Origin: an uncultured Pelagibacteraceae bacterium
GTDB lineage: Bacteria; Pseudomonadota; Alphaproteobacteria; Pelagibacterales; Pelagibacteraceae
Direction of reading: 5' to 3'
Assembly: GCA_902587085.1 (NCBI GenBank)
Contig: CACIJX010000001.1
Span: 1 to 64,000, forward strand
DNA: 64,000 nt
Under the pieces are notes generated by a model. That model did not search any database. It was not told where the DNA came from and saw only the letters and a list, made by a program, of their open reading frames with translations. Both the position numbers and the translations under genes were made by a program. Every line of letters begins with the position of its first letter. Position 1 is the first letter of the stretch. Shown here one piece after another: positions 10,794-21,513 of this stretch.

Positions 10794-12866
10794 TTAGGCT
10801 ACGGCTTGTTTTATAGATAATTTTACTTTTCCCCTGTCAAAACCTACAACTTTAACTTTAACTTCATCGCCCTCTTTAACTACATCAGTTACTTTGGCAA
10901 CTCTTTTTTTCGCAAGTTCAGATATATGAACCAAACCATCTTGCTTTCCTAAGAAATTAACAAATGCACCAAATTCCATTATTTTCACAACTTTACCTTT
11001 ATATATTTTACCAACCTCGGGTTTAGCAGTTAAACTATTGATAAAATCTTTAGCTTTTTTTCTAGACTCCTCGTCTGGTGCAGCTATTGTGACTTCGCCA
11101 TTATCTTTTACGTCCACTTTTGCTCCAGATGTTTCTACTATTTCTCTTATGGTTGCACCACCCTTACCAATAACGGTTGCTATATCTTTTTTATCCACTT
11201 TTATAGTTTCCATTTTTGGTGTGTATTTTCCAACTTCCTTTCTTGATGATTTTATAGTTTTATTCATTTCATTTAGGATGCTAATTCTTCCCTCTTTTGC
11301 TTGCGCCAATGCTTGCTCCATTATGTCAAAAGTAATTCCTGTAATTTTAATATCCATTTGTAAAGATGTAATTCCATCTTTTGTACCCGCTACTTTAAAA
11401 TCCATATCACCAAGATGATCTTCGTCTCCCAAAATATCTGAAAGAATTGAAAATTTATCCTTTTCTTTAATTAAACCCATTGCTATTCCTGCTACAGGTT
11501 CAGATATAGGAACGGCTGCATCCATCAACGAAAGAGACGAACCACAAACTGTTGCCATAGATGAGGATCCATTAGACTCTGTTATCTCAGATACAATTCT
11601 CAGCGTGTAAGGGAAATTTTCTTTTTTAGGAAGGGATGAGTTAAGAGCTCTCCAAGCTAATTTTCCGTGTCCAACCTCTCTTCTTCCTGTTCCAATTCTT
11701 CCTGTTTCTCCTACCGAGAAAGGTGGAAAATTATAATGCAGCATAAATCTTTCCCTTCTTAAACCTTCTAAACTTTCAATTCTTTGCTCATCATCGGTTG
11801 TTCCTAATGTAGTTGTTACTAAGGCCTGAGTTTCTCCTCTTGTGAATAAAGCTGAACCATGTGCTCTTGGTAAAATCCCAACTTCACACTTTATAGGTCT
11901 TACATCTGATAAGCCTCTGCCATCAATTCTTTTTTTACTTTTTAAGATTCTAGTTCTAACAATATCTTTTTCTAAGTTTTTAAGTTGAAGCATTATCTCA
12001 TGTTCTAAAAGGGTTTCGTCTCCTTCAAATAATTTCTTACATTTCTCTCCTGCTAAACTAATCAATTCTGATCTTTTCTTTTTATCTTTTTCTGAGAATG
12101 CTTTTTCTAGGTCTTTAGTAAGTTCTTTTTCTATTTTTTTTGAAATCTTGCTGAAATCCTTTTCTTCAACTTTCCAGGTTTCTTTGGAACACTTTTTAGC
12201 TAATTTTTCAATACCCTTTATCACCGGTACAAAACTTTCATGGCCAAACTTAACTGCATCTAACATTTCTTTTTCAGTTAAACCCGAAGCTTCTGACTCA
12301 ACCATAAGGACAGCATCTTTTGTTCCAGCTACAACTAAGTCTAATTTTGAATTCTCTAATTGTTTTTTAGTTGGATTTATTACACAGTTACCGTCTATGT
12401 ATCCAACTCTAGATGCTCCTACTGGCCCATTGAATGGTAATCCCGAAATTGATAACGCTGCTGAAGATGCAATTATTGAAAGTACATCTGCCTCGTGTTC
12501 GTTATCGTAAGAGAGCACTGTTGGCAAAATTTGTACTTCATTTCTAAAATTTTCAGGGAACAAAGGTCTAATAGGCCTATCAATTAATCTGGATATTAAT
12601 GTTTCTGACTCTGTTGGTCTTGCCTCTCTTTTAAAATAACCGCCTGGTATTTTTCCAGCTGCATAGTACTTTTCTTGATAATTTACAGATAATGGAAAAT
12701 AGTCTGTTTCTGGATTTACTTTTTTTGCACCAACTACTGTAGCAATAACAACTGTTTCACCCATAGTAGCTATTATCGCTCCATCAGATTGACGAGCTAT
12801 TTTTCCAGTTTCTAAAGTAATTTTTTTTCCAGCAAAATCAATTTGTTCTTTAAATTCTTTAAACAT
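10794..12866 (-). CDS. pnp: Polyribonucleotide nucleotidyltransferase PNPase
   Basis: PNPase (690 residues) is a phosphorolytic 3-to-5 exoribonuclease of RNA decay. Two RNase PH domains flank an alpha-helical linker; the active-site aspartates lie in [18 protein letters not shown]. The KH domain ([12 protein letters not shown], about residues 560-580) and the S1 domain ([17 protein letters not shown], from about 625) are both present, so the enzyme is full length. It lies directly after rpsO, a conserved pair in bacteria, without any gap between the two genes. Confidence 0.97.
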   Translation of the reverse strand: MFKEFKEQIDFAGKKITLETGKIARQSDGAIIATMGETVVIATVVGAKKVNPETDYFPLSVNYQEKYYAAGKIPGGYFKREARPTESETLISRLIDRPIRPLFPENFRNEVQILPTVLSYDNEHEADVLSIIASSAALSISGLPFNGPVGASRVGYIDGNCVINPTKKQLENSKLDLVVAGTKDAVLMVESEASGLTEKEMLDAVKFGHESFVPVIKGIEKLAKKCSKETWKVEEKDFSKISKKIEKELTKDLEKAFSEKDKKKRSELISLAGEKCKKLFEGDETLLEHEIMLQLKNLEKDIVRTRILKSKKRIDGRGLSDVRPIKCEVGILPRAHGSALFTRGETQALVTTTLGTTDDEQRIESLEGLRRERFMLHYNFPPFSVGETGRIGTGRREVGHGKLAWRALNSSLPKKENFPYTLRIVSEITESNGSSSMATVCGSSLSLMDAAVPISEPVAGIAMGLIKEKDKFSILSDILGDEDHLGDMDFKVAGTKDGITSLQMDIKITGITFDIMEQALAQAKEGRISILNEMNKTIKSSRKEVGKYTPKMETIKVDKKDIATVIGKGGATIREIVETSGAKVDVKDNGEVTIAAPDEESRKKAKDFINSLTAKPEVGKIYKGKVVKIMEFGAFVNFLGKQDGLVHISELAKKRVAKVTDVVKEGDEVKVKVVGFDRGKVKLSIKQAVA

Positions 12867-13124
12867 TTATTTTCTTAAATTTAATTTTTTTATTATAACT
12901 TCGTAAGCTTTCGGATCATTCCTGCTTAAATAAGTTAATAGTCTTTTTCTCTGATTTACAGATTTTGTGAGCCCTACTGTAGAATGTTTGTCTTTTTTAA
13001 ATTTTTTAAAATGACCTGAAAGTTTCTCAATTTTTTGACTTAATAATCCAATCTGGACTACTGTGGATCCTACATCTTTATCATGTGTAGCTAGAGATTT
13101 AATTATGTCTTTTTTTATTTTCAT
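12867..13124 (-). CDS. rpsO: 30S ribosomal protein S15
   Basis: A small protein (85 residues) of the S15 family that binds 16S rRNA early in 30S assembly. Family features are DVGSTVVQIGLLSQKIEKL, the HFKKFKKDKHS loop and LTKSVNQRKRLLTYLSRNDP. The start lies 26 bases inside the end of rbfA, so this ribosomal protein depends on translation through rbfA or re-initiation. In many relatives truB sits between rbfA and rpsO; here it does not. S15 often represses its own mRNA, but I did not identify that site. Confidence 0.96.
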   Translation of the reverse strand: MKIKKDIIKSLATHDKDVGSTVVQIGLLSQKIEKLSGHFKKFKKDKHSTVGLTKSVNQRKRLLTYLSRNDPKAYEVIIKKLNLRK

Positions 13125-13494
13125 ATTTTTTATTCTCTTTTATCAATTCTTCAATTCTTTCAGCATAATCAAAGGACTTATCTTCTACAAAATACAATCT
13201 AGGAAGAAATTTTATATCAAGTTTCTTTGATAAAGCTCTTCTAACAAGGTGTGAAAATTCGGTCAAGATATTTACTGTCTTTTTTGTCTCTTTACCGCCC
13301 AAAGGAAGCACATACGCCCTTGCAGATTTTAAATCTGAGCTCATTCTAACCTCTGTAACTGTAACGAGTCTAGTATTCAATGAAGGAATTTTTGCTTCAT
13401 TTCTTAAAAAAATCTGACCTAAGTTTTGTTTAACCAGTTCTCCGACTCTTAGGTGTCTTAGATTTGTAGAGCCATGTATTGAATTTTTAATCAT
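13099..13494 (-). CDS. rbfA: Ribosome-binding factor A
   Basis: RbfA (131 residues) is a KH-like cold-shock and assembly factor needed for 16S rRNA 5-prime end maturation. The N-terminal RHLRVGELVKQNLGQIFL, the central VTVTEVRMSSDLKSARAYV and the later HLVRRALSKKLDIKFLPRL are family hallmarks. It overlaps infB by 8 bases and rpsO by 26, part of the tight nusA-infB-rbfA-rpsO-pnp transcription unit. Confidence 0.92.
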   Translation of the reverse strand: MIKNSIHGSTNLRHLRVGELVKQNLGQIFLRNEAKIPSLNTRLVTVTEVRMSSDLKSARAYVLPLGGKETKKTVNILTEFSHLVRRALSKKLDIKFLPRLYFVEDKSFDYAERIEELIKENKKYENKKRHN

Positions 13495-15688
13495 TAATTT
13501 GTCTTTGAATCATATCAATTTTATAGGACTCTATCATGTCTTTTTCTTTAAAGTCCAAAAAGTTTTTGAAAGTTATACCGCATTCAAGACCACTTTTAAC
13601 CTCCTTGGCAGCATTCTTTTCTCTAAATATACTTGCAATTTCACCATCGTAAATAACTTTTCCATCTCTAATTATTCTTGCTTTTGAATTATTAATAATT
13701 TCTCCCTCTGTAACTTTTGAACCTGCAACTTTTCCAGATTTAGAGAGTTTAAAAATTTTTAAAATTTCAGCAGTACCTTGGATCTTTTCAATTTTTTCTG
13801 GCTCTAAAAGACCAGATAAGGAATTTTCTACAAACTCTAAGGCTTTATAAATTATATTAAAAAATTCAATTTTGACTTTTTGCGATTCAGCCAATTTTTT
13901 TGCTTCACGATTGGGTTTAACATTAAAACCAATTACTATTGCATTAGATGCTTTTGCAAGAGATATATCCGTTTCGTTTATCATACCAATATCAGATAAA
14001 ATAATTTTTGGTTTAACCTCTGAGTGAGAAATCTTTTTTACTGAATTAGTAAGTGCTTCATTTGATCCCTGAACATCTGACTTTAAAATAATATTAAACT
14101 CTTTTTTATTATCTATTTTTTCAAAAATTTTTGCTTTATCTGCTGATATAATATTTGTATTATTGAGAGAGTTAGATTTCCAAAAATCACTAACTTTTTT
14201 TGCTTCATCTTCATTGCCTACAACTTGAAAATCATCACCAGCTTTCGATGCTTCGTTCATTCCAAGTATTTCTACTGGCATTGAAGGATAAGCATTTTCT
14301 ACGTTTTTACCTTCAAAAGTTAACATTGCTCTGATCTTGCCGTGAGTTTTTCCACAAACAAAATAGTCTCCTTTTTTTAAATCTCCCTCTGTAACTAAAA
14401 TAGTTGAAACTGGTCCTTTTCCTTTATCAATTTTAGACTCCAAAACTACACCCTTGGCATTGCCTTTTTTTGAAGCCTTAAGATCTAAAATTTCAGCTTG
14501 CAAAACTATGGTTGCTTTTAACTTGTCCAAGTTCGTTTTTTTTGTTGCTGAAACTTCAACAAATAAAGTGTCTCCGCTTAGATCTTCAGAAACTAATTCA
14601 TATCGCATCAAATCGTTTTTTATTTTTGATATATTAGAACCTGGTAAATCACATTTATTAATTGCAACAATTATCGGAACTTTTGCAGCCTTTGCGTGTT
14701 GAATTGCTTCCACGGTTTGTGGTTTTACACCATCATCGGCAGCTATAACTAAAATAACTATATCAGTAACTTTTGATCCTCTAGCTCTCATTTCTGTAAA
14801 TGCAGCGTGTCCTGGGGTATCAATAAAAGTTATAAGCTTTTTATCTTTAGTGCCAACTTGATAGGCTCCAATATGCTGTGTAATACCTCCATGCTCACCT
14901 GAAACAACATCTGAACTTCTCAGTGAGTCTAGCAATGATGTTTTACCGTGATCAACGTGTCCCATTATTGTAACTATTGGAGGTCTATTTTCTAAATCAC
15001 TTTCGTCTTTTGATTGTTTTTTTCCTAAAATTACATTTGGAGTATCGTCAACCTTAGCAACATGACCGAATTCTTTTACTATATACTCAGCCGTATCTTT
15101 ATCTATGGTATGATTTATCGTCGCCTTAACACCCATGTTTAGTAAAAATTTAATTATATTTCCAGATTGTTCAGCCATTCTGTTTGATAATTCTTGAATT
15201 GTTATTTGTTTGGAGATTTTAACTTCTCTAATAACCTTCTTAAATTCTTTTTTGATATCATCTTTATTAACTTTTTTTTCTTTAAGTCTTGCTCTTTTTA
15301 CAGAAGCTAAACTTCTTTGTTTAATTTCAAATTCTTCTACATTCATAGCTCTAGAAATTGTAAGTTTTGACTGTCTTTTATTTTGAAAATCCTTATTTTT
15401 ACTGGCGTTTTTATCTTTTGATTTATCTGTCTCTTTTTTTTCAGAATGAATAAATCTTTTAGTAGCTTGTTGTTCGACAAACTTCCTATTAAACTTTCTC
15501 TTTACGGAGACATCCCTATTTTGTTGTTGGTTTGTCCAAATTTTAGGTTTGGCAGGAAATTTGGAATTTTTATTTTTTGGAACAATAAATGTTTTTTTTT
15601 GTGATCTTACTGGCGTATCCAAATTAATTTTCTTATTAAATGTACTAGATATCGTTAGTGTTTTTTTTTTATTTTTTTTATTATCCAT
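13487..15688 (-). CDS. infB: Translation initiation factor IF-2
   Basis: IF-2 (733 residues) places initiator tRNA on the ribosome. A basic, Lys- and Asn-rich N-terminal region (about 1-150) leads into the IF2_N segment [20 protein letters not shown]. The GTPase domain shows [13 protein letters not shown] (G1), [15 protein letters not shown] (G3) and NKCDLPGS (G4). Domains II to IV follow, including [20 protein letters not shown] near the end. The protein is shorter than in most relatives owing to a reduced N-terminus. It is 3 bases after nusA; no ylxR gene lies between them. Confidence 0.97.
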   Translation of the reverse strand: MDNKKNKKKTLTISSTFNKKINLDTPVRSQKKTFIVPKNKNSKFPAKPKIWTNQQQNRDVSVKRKFNRKFVEQQATKRFIHSEKKETDKSKDKNASKNKDFQNKRQSKLTISRAMNVEEFEIKQRSLASVKRARLKEKKVNKDDIKKEFKKVIREVKISKQITIQELSNRMAEQSGNIIKFLLNMGVKATINHTIDKDTAEYIVKEFGHVAKVDDTPNVILGKKQSKDESDLENRPPIVTIMGHVDHGKTSLLDSLRSSDVVSGEHGGITQHIGAYQVGTKDKKLITFIDTPGHAAFTEMRARGSKVTDIVILVIAADDGVKPQTVEAIQHAKAAKVPIIVAINKCDLPGSNISKIKNDLMRYELVSEDLSGDTLFVEVSATKKTNLDKLKATIVLQAEILDLKASKKGNAKGVVLESKIDKGKGPVSTILVTEGDLKKGDYFVCGKTHGKIRAMLTFEGKNVENAYPSMPVEILGMNEASKAGDDFQVVGNEDEAKKVSDFWKSNSLNNTNIISADKAKIFEKIDNKKEFNIILKSDVQGSNEALTNSVKKISHSEVKPKIILSDIGMINETDISLAKASNAIVIGFNVKPNREAKKLAESQKVKIEFFNIIYKALEFVENSLSGLLEPEKIEKIQGTAEILKIFKLSKSGKVAGSKVTEGEIINNSKARIIRDGKVIYDGEIASIFREKNAAKEVKSGLECGITFKNFLDFKEKDMIESYKIDMIQRQIND

Positions 15689-15691
15689 AGA

Positions 15692-17245
15692 TTAGTCTTT
15701 AAATATAATTTCTCTCGCGCTCATTATTAAATTGTCTGCCTCTTCCCTCGTCAAATTGAAATCTTCGAGATACCCGTTGATTTTTATTCTTTTGCCTTTT
15801 ATTTCATCCATCCCACCGATTAATTCATCTGATGACAAATCAGCAAAATCTTTTAATTTTTTAATATTTTTTTCTCCAAGAACTACTAACATCCCCTGTG
15901 TCATACCACTAAGTTTTATTAAAGAGTCCTCAACACCCAATTTTTTTAATTTTTCTGAAATCTCTTTTTTTTCTTTTTCTAAATATTCTTTTCCTCTTTC
16001 AATTAGCTCTTGTGCAGTAGTTTCTTCTATTCCATCAATTTTTGAAATATTTTCTACACTTGATTGTGCGATTTCTTCAATATTCTGAAAATTTTCAGAG
16101 ACTAAAAGTTGACCTAGTGTTTCATCAACTTCTAAGCCTTTTATAAAAAGTTCCGTTCTCTCTTTGAATTCTGCTTGTCTTCTTTCAGAGTCCTCTTTGT
16201 CTGTTAAAATATCAATTTCATAATTAATTAACTTTGAAGCTAGCCTGACGTTTTGTCCTCTTCTTCCAATCGCCTTACTAAGATTTTCTTCAGTTAAAAT
16301 AACTTCAATTCTTTTATTTTGTTCATCAATTAAAACTTTTTGTATCTCAGCTGGTGAAAGTGACTCTGCTACTAATGTTGGTAAATCTTCTGTCCATTTT
16401 ATAATGTCAATTTTTTCTCCCTGTAGCTCATTTACAATGGTCTGAACACGACTTCCTCGCATTCCTACACATGCTCCTACTGGGTCTAATGAAGAGTCCT
16501 TAGAATGTACGCAAATTTTAGCTCTACTCCCTGGATCTCTTGCTACTGACTTAACTTCGATTACTCCTTCATAGATTTCAGGCACTTCCTGAAAAAATAA
16601 TTTGGATAAAAATTGTGGATGCGCACGTGATAAAAAAATTTGATGACCTTTTGTATCTTGCCTAACTTCATAGCAATAAGACTTTACTCTGTCACCGTTT
16701 TTCAAAATTTCCCTCTGCATCAACTCTTCTTTTCTTATAATTGCTTCTGCTCTTCCTAAGTCTACAATCACATTGCCATATTCAGCTCTTTTTATAATTC
16801 CGCTGATTATTTGACCTTGTTTATCTTTAAAATCTTCAAATTGCCTATTTTTTTCTGCTTCTCTGACTTTTTGCGAGATGACTTGTTTTGCACTTTGAGC
16901 TGCAATTCTTCCAAAATCGATTTGAGGAAGTTCTTCGTAGATCTTTTCACCTAGTTTTAAGTTTTTATTTTTTTTGTCAATACTTAAAGCATCTTTTAAT
17001 GTTATTTGTTTGTCAGGATCTTCTACCGTTTCCACAATTTCAAGAACTTTATGAATTTTTATACTTCCATTCTCCCTGTCAATGCTTGCTTCAATAGCAT
17101 TTTCAAAACCAAACTTGCTATGTGCTGCTCTTTGTATCGCAACTTCCATAGATGTAAGTATCAGCTCTTTGTCTATAGATTTTTCGTTCGCAACAGAATC
17201 AACTATTCTTAAAAGTTCCTGCTTATCTAGACTTCTGTTTAACAT
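15692..17245 (-). CDS. nusA: Transcription elongation/termination factor NusA
   Basis: NusA (517 residues) binds RNA polymerase and RNA during pausing, termination and antitermination. The N-terminal domain starts at LLRIVDSVANEKSID. It is followed by the S1 domain (GIIKRAEYGNVIVDLGRAEA) and two KH domains (GACVGMRGSRVQTI and KAIGRRGQNVRLASK). The C-terminal part holds helix-hairpin-helix repeats (VENISKIDGIEETTAQELIERG). A strong Shine-Dalgarno AGGTGA lies 9 bases before the ATG, and a terminator-like hairpin ends immediately upstream of it. rimP, normally the previous gene, is absent; metK is there instead. Confidence 0.96.
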   Translation of the reverse strand: MLNRSLDKQELLRIVDSVANEKSIDKELILTSMEVAIQRAAHSKFGFENAIEASIDRENGSIKIHKVLEIVETVEDPDKQITLKDALSIDKKNKNLKLGEKIYEELPQIDFGRIAAQSAKQVISQKVREAEKNRQFEDFKDKQGQIISGIIKRAEYGNVIVDLGRAEAIIRKEELMQREILKNGDRVKSYCYEVRQDTKGHQIFLSRAHPQFLSKLFFQEVPEIYEGVIEVKSVARDPGSRAKICVHSKDSSLDPVGACVGMRGSRVQTIVNELQGEKIDIIKWTEDLPTLVAESLSPAEIQKVLIDEQNKRIEVILTEENLSKAIGRRGQNVRLASKLINYEIDILTDKEDSERRQAEFKERTELFIKGLEVDETLGQLLVSENFQNIEEIAQSSVENISKIDGIEETTAQELIERGKEYLEKEKKEISEKLKKLGVEDSLIKLSGMTQGMLVVLGEKNIKKLKDFADLSSDELIGGMDEIKGKRIKINGYLEDFNLTREEADNLIMSAREIIFKD

Positions 17246-17260
17246 AATTTTTGTTCACCT

Positions 17261-17287
17261 AAAAAAAAATGGGCAAAAGCCCATTTT
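17261..17287 (-). terminator. Intrinsic terminator between metK and nusA
   Basis: A 9-bp stem AAAATGGGC/GCCCATTTT with a 4-base loop is followed, on the minus strand, by a run of T residues (17261-17269). It lies 56 bases beyond the metK stop and its T tract touches the nusA Shine-Dalgarno at 17255-17260. It probably ends the upstream operon, and may also act as an attenuator in the nusA leader because no promoter fits between it and nusA. Confidence 0.8.
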
Positions 17288-17342
17288 GATATTCCAGGTA
17301 ACTTATGTATTTTTTAATTTAAATTTTTCTATTTTTCAAGAA

Positions 17343-18506
17343 CTACTTTTTAAAAATATCTATTTTATCAGTTTTTTCCCATGAAAAAGAGCCTTTGGAA
17401 TCTGGTTTTCTGCCAAAATGACCGTATGCTGCTGTGCATTCATAAATTGGTTTGTTTAAAGATAACATTTCTCTTATCCCTCTGGGGCTCAAATCAAAAT
17501 TATTTTTTATTAATTTTTCAACGTGTTTTGACTTATCTTCATCACCATCAAAAAGATTTACATATATGGACAATGGTTTGGAAACTCCAATTGCATAAGA
17601 CAATTGGATTAAACATTTATCTGCAATTTTTGAAGCAACAATATTTTTTGCGACGTATCGTGCCGCATAGGCAGCAGATCTATCCACTTTGCTTGGGTCT
17701 TTGCCTGAAAATGCTCCACCGCCATGGGGTGCTGCTCCTCCATACGTATCTACAATAATTTTTCGACCGGTAAGTCCTGTATCACCATCAGGACCTCCAA
17801 TTATGAATTGTCCAGTAGGATTTACATAAAATTCCTCTTCTTTTAACTGTGACAATAAACTTTTAGGTATAGATTTTTCCAAATAAGGTCTGACAATTTC
17901 TTTTACTTGAGATTGATTTACATCTGGTGAATGTTGTGTAGATATCACAACTGATGTTACTTTCGTGGGCTTGCCATTCTCATACATCATGGTTATTTGG
18001 CTTTTAGAGTCTGGCTCAAGTTTTTTTGCTAACCCTTTCTTTCTGTCAATTGCCATTAATTCTAGAATTTTATGTGAATAATAAATTGGGGCTGGCATTA
18101 ATACTTCAGTCTCATTACAAGCATAACCAAACATTATGCCTTGATCTCCTGCGCCCTCATCTTTATTTCCTTTTGGGTCTACTCCCATAGCAATGTCTGA
18201 AGATTGTGAGTGAAGATGAAGACTTATGTCACAATTTTGCCAATGAAAACCTTTTTGTTCATAGCCTATATCTTTTATACATTTTCTTACTTTTTCAGTT
18301 AAATCATCTTTTTTAATTTCAGGCCCTCTGGTTTCACCTGCAAGAACTACTTTGTTGGTTGTTGTAAGCGTCTCACAAGCTACTCTAGAGTGTGGGTCTT
18401 TTGATAGATAACTGTCAACAACCATGTCTGATATACGATCACAAACTTTATCGGGATGACCTTCTGACACTGACTCGCTTGTAAAATAATAATTTTTTGA
18501 TTTCAT
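17343..18506 (-). CDS. metK: S-adenosylmethionine synthetase MetK
   Basis: MetK (387 residues) makes S-adenosylmethionine from methionine and ATP. Diagnostic motifs are [20 protein letters not shown], the [12 protein letters not shown] hexapeptide region and [19 protein letters not shown]. The size is normal. Its first base overlaps the last base of lnt, so it is the final gene of a minus-strand operon that begins at tsaB. I see no SAM riboswitch directly upstream; expression should follow the operon promoter or one inside lnt. A terminator lies downstream. Confidence 0.97.
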   Translation of the reverse strand: MKSKNYYFTSESVSEGHPDKVCDRISDMVVDSYLSKDPHSRVACETLTTTNKVVLAGETRGPEIKKDDLTEKVRKCIKDIGYEQKGFHWQNCDISLHLHSQSSDIAMGVDPKGNKDEGAGDQGIMFGYACNETEVLMPAPIYYSHKILELMAIDRKKGLAKKLEPDSKSQITMMYENGKPTKVTSVVISTQHSPDVNQSQVKEIVRPYLEKSIPKSLLSQLKEEEFYVNPTGQFIIGGPDGDTGLTGRKIIVDTYGGAAPHGGGAFSGKDPSKVDRSAAYAARYVAKNIVASKIADKCLIQLSYAIGVSKPLSIYVNLFDGDEDKSKHVEKLIKNNFDLSPRGIREMLSLNKPIYECTAAYGHFGRKPDSKGSFSWEKTDKIDIFKK

Positions 18507-20059
18507 CAGATTTTAAATTTACGTAATACGAAAAATATCGAAATATATGTAAATAAAAGTAGCAAAAATATCAAATCTTTTCTAAGAGTTTTTTTGCTTT
18601 TTTCAACAATTGGTACCTCTAATTCTATATTTCCCATTTCATTTGCTGATAAAATTTTTAAAATTTTTCCTTTAGGACTTATAAATGCACTAATACCTTT
18701 GTTTGCTGATCTCAAAATGTAGGTTCTAGACTCAATCGATCTAAAAATGGCTTTTGCGAAATGTTGGTGCGGTCCGATACTTTTCCCAAACCAAGCGTCC
18801 TCAGATATATTAATTATAAAATTGAAATCAGGGTTTTTTTGTACTAAATCTGGAAAAATAATTTCATAACAAATTAAAGGAAGAAAATTTACGTCAAATG
18901 AATCAATTTTCAACTTCATAATAGATTTGCTATCACCGCTTGAAAAAGAAGCATAACCTGGTGTTATTTTTTTAAGACCAAAAGAATTTAGAATGTTTTC
19001 GAGGGGTAAAAACTCCCCAAAGGGGACAAGTTTTTTTTTATCGTAACTATTGATAATGTTTAAATTTTTATCAACAACTAGCATGCTATTAAAATATTTT
19101 TCTCCCTGTGATGTTAGCTTTTTGGTATTTGCACCAAATATAATCAAATGATTATCGGAAAAATTTTGAGAGAATAAATTTTTGATTTCATTTCTTTTAA
19201 TAAAATCATTATTTAAAAATACTCCCTCTGGCCAAATGAAGATGGTTTTTTTTTGTTTATTTGGTTCACTATATCTTATTAATTTTGAGGCTACTTCATA
19301 TTCATTTTTAAAATCTGATAAATCTACACTTGCCGATACAATTTTAAAATTAATACTATTAAAATTATTTTCTTTTAGGTTTGTATTAACTTTATAAGAG
19401 CCATAAATGTAATTTGAGAAAAATAATATTATAAAAAAACTAAAAAAAAGGTATTTTGATTTGTTTTTAAAAAATAGAACCGAAGGAATAAAAAAAATTG
19501 TAATAAATAATAGATTTAATGAAAAAAAACCAACCGATGAGAGTATTTGCAAGCTTTCTTCGGACCAGGAAAAACTATAGCTCCAGAGATTCCATGGGAA
19601 TCCAGTCAAAATTTTACTTCTTAAAAAATCAGAAATCGAAAAAATTCCGCTAATTAAGAAAATTGAAGAGATATCTCTATTACAAAGATTTCCAATAAAT
19701 AGAATTGGAATAGAAAAAAATAAAGAAAGAAATAATGGTATTAAAAATAAACCAATCGGAATAAAAATTTTAAAAGAATCGTCGAAGGTTAAAGAGTGTG
19801 TTATCCAATATATTCCAAAAAAAAAGAAGCCAAAACCAAAAGAGGTTCCTAGTATAAAAAAATTAGAAAGATAGGGTTTTTTTCGATAAATATTTTTAGA
19901 TTTTCTTTTTACATACGTTATAGAGATAAATAATAAAGAAAGAGAAATAAAATTTATAAAAAAAAAATTAAATGGTTCAAAACTTAGTGAGGTTAGGCCT
20001 CCTAACAAAAGTGGAAATAAAAAAATAATAAAAAATCTTTTATTAAAGAAATTAAGCAT
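18506..20059 (-). CDS. lnt: Apolipoprotein N-acyltransferase Lnt
   Basis: Lnt (517 residues) adds the third acyl chain to lipoproteins in the inner membrane. The N-terminal half carries about six hydrophobic segments ([20 protein letters not shown] onward). The periplasmic nitrilase-like domain holds the catalytic Glu in IFIWPEGV, Lys in [12 protein letters not shown] and Cys in [13 protein letters not shown] final membrane helix ends the protein. It lies one base after ybeY and overlaps metK by one base. The corC gene often found before lnt is missing. Confidence 0.93.
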   Translation of the reverse strand: MLNFFNKRFFIIFLFPLLLGGLTSLSFEPFNFFFINFISLSLLFISITYVKRKSKNIYRKKPYLSNFFILGTSFGFGFFFFGIYWITHSLTFDDSFKIFIPIGLFLIPLFLSLFFSIPILFIGNLCNRDISSIFLISGIFSISDFLRSKILTGFPWNLWSYSFSWSEESLQILSSVGFFSLNLLFITIFFIPSVLFFKNKSKYLFFSFFIILFFSNYIYGSYKVNTNLKENNFNSINFKIVSASVDLSDFKNEYEVASKLIRYSEPNKQKKTIFIWPEGVFLNNDFIKRNEIKNLFSQNFSDNHLIIFGANTKKLTSQGEKYFNSMLVVDKNLNIINSYDKKKLVPFGEFLPLENILNSFGLKKITPGYASFSSGDSKSIMKLKIDSFDVNFLPLICYEIIFPDLVQKNPDFNFIINISEDAWFGKSIGPHQHFAKAIFRSIESRTYILRSANKGISAFISPKGKILKILSANEMGNIELEVPIVEKSKKTLRKDLIFLLLLFTYISIFFVLRKFKI

Positions 20060-20060
20060 T

Positions 20061-20513
20061 TTAATTTTTTCTTATTTTCTTAAGTATTGAAATTTCCATT
20101 TTATTCATCTTTTTATAATCTTTATTTGTAAAATGTTTATATCCCATCAAATGTAAAAAACCATGAACCCATAGTCTATCAAAATCATTTTTGAAGTCCT
20201 TCTTGTTTATCTTATTAAAATTTAAAATTACATCACCTAAATAAATGATCCCTTTTTTTTGTTTTTTAAATTCTTTAATATTATAAAACGGGAATGATAA
20301 AACATCTGTAGATTTATTTTTTTTTCTAAACTTTTTGTTCAACTTTTTAATTTCTTTATCTCCTCCCAAAAGGATTGAAAATTTAAACTTTTGCTTCTTA
20401 AAAAAGTACGATGTGTTATCAATAATTTTTAATTTATTATTTAAATATTTTTTTGGATTGGATATGTATTTTTTCCAAGTATCATTTTGCAAAAAAACAT
20501 CAACTTTTATCAT
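20061..20513 (-). CDS. ybeY: Endoribonuclease YbeY
   Basis: YbeY (150 residues) is a zinc-dependent RNase for 16S rRNA 3-prime processing and ribosome quality control. The metal site is HGFLHLMGYKH, matching the family H-G-x-L-H-L-x-G-Y-x-H pattern. The upstream strand KSTDVLSFPFYN is also typical. It overlaps ybeZ by 14 bases, and the pair is conserved across bacteria. The protein is unusually basic, as are many proteins in this AT-rich genome. Confidence 0.93.
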   Translation of the reverse strand: MIKVDVFLQNDTWKKYISNPKKYLNNKLKIIDNTSYFFKKQKFKFSILLGGDKEIKKLNKKFRKKNKSTDVLSFPFYNIKEFKKQKKGIIYLGDVILNFNKINKKDFKNDFDRLWVHGFLHLMGYKHFTNKDYKKMNKMEISILKKIRKN

Positions 20514-21513
20514 CAGTTTTTTGCTGATAGGCTTGAATTATTTTAGAAACCAGGGGATGCCTTACAACATCTTCATGAGTAAATTCTATAAATTTTATCT
20601 CTTTAATATTTTTCAAAATTTTTTTTGATTTTATTAAACCTGACTGATCCTTGTTAATAAGATCGATTTGAGATGGATCGCCATTAACAACTAATTTGGA
20701 ATTTTCACCTATTCTAGTTAAAAACATTTTAATTTGAGTTAAAGTTGCATTTTGAGCTTCGTCTAAAATTGCAAAAGAATTTTTTAATGTTCTACCTCTC
20801 ATAAAAGCAAGTGGCGCTATTTCGATTTCACCTGTTTCAATTTTTTTTTGAATTTTTTCATAACCAAACAAATCATATAATGCGTCATACAAAGGTCTTA
20901 AATATGGATCTACCTTCTCCTTCATGTCTCCAGGTAAAAAACCTAATCTTTCACCAGCCTCTACTGCAGGACGCGATAAAATTACTTTTTCAATTTTTTT
21001 TTCCAATAACATTTTAACAGCTACAGATACTGCCAAGTAACTTTTCCCAGTTCCTGCTGGACCAAGGGATATAATTATTTCCTCTTGGATTAAAGCATTC
21101 AAATAATCTGACTGTCTCTTAGATCTAGGTATGACTGATCTTCTTGGAGTTTTAATAATTTGGTCTAAAGACCTAACATTGTTTTTATTTTTTTCCATAT
21201 TTTCTAAATTATTATTTTTTATTGAGTAAATTATATCATTATCTTCAATAGAATTTGTTACAAGAAATTTATTAACTAAAAACATGAACAAATTCGATAC
21301 ACTGGAAATTGATTTTTTGTCCCCCTTGGCAGTTATTGAGTTGCCCCTAAAAAATATGTTGGTATTAGTTAGTTTTTCAATTTCTATCAAATTTTTATTA
21401 AATTCACCAACAATTGCCATAAGGGTATTATTGTTAAAAATCTTAATATTTATTGTCTGATTATCAATTTTTTTAATCGAAATTTCTTTACTCAAATTTT
21501 TTGCTTCCAGCAT
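20500..21513 (-). CDS. ybeZ: PhoH-like ATPase YbeZ
   Basis: A PhoH-family P-loop ATPase (337 residues) that partners YbeY in rRNA maturation. Walker A is SLGPAGTGKSYLA and Walker B is FAILDEAQNAT. The N-terminal 120 residues are a KH-like domain carrying the segment TNIFFRGNSITAKG. The first base overlaps the last base of miaB, and the gene overlaps ybeY by 14 bases, so this block is translated as a coupled series. Confidence 0.92.
   Translation of the reverse strand: MLEAKNLSKEISIKKIDNQTINIKIFNNNTLMAIVGEFNKNLIEIEKLTNTNIFFRGNSITAKGDKKSISSVSNLFMFLVNKFLVTNSIEDNDIIYSIKNNNLENMEKNKNNVRSLDQIIKTPRRSVIPRSKRQSDYLNALIQEEIIISLGPAGTGKSYLAVSVAVKMLLEKKIEKVILSRPAVEAGERLGFLPGDMKEKVDPYLRPLYDALYDLFGYEKIQKKIETGEIEIAPLAFMRGRTLKNSFAILDEAQNATLTQIKMFLTRIGENSKLVVNGDPSQIDLINKDQSGLIKSKKILKNIKEIKFIEFTHEDVVRHPLVSKIIQAYQQKTDDKS

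Noticed and set aside
11038-12510. Plus-strand open frames under pnp
   Set aside because: They are antisense to a clear PNPase gene and show only low-complexity hydrophobic residues.
16888-17758. Plus-strand open frames under nusA and metK
   Set aside because: They overlap conserved motifs of both genes in reverse and lack ribosome-binding sites.
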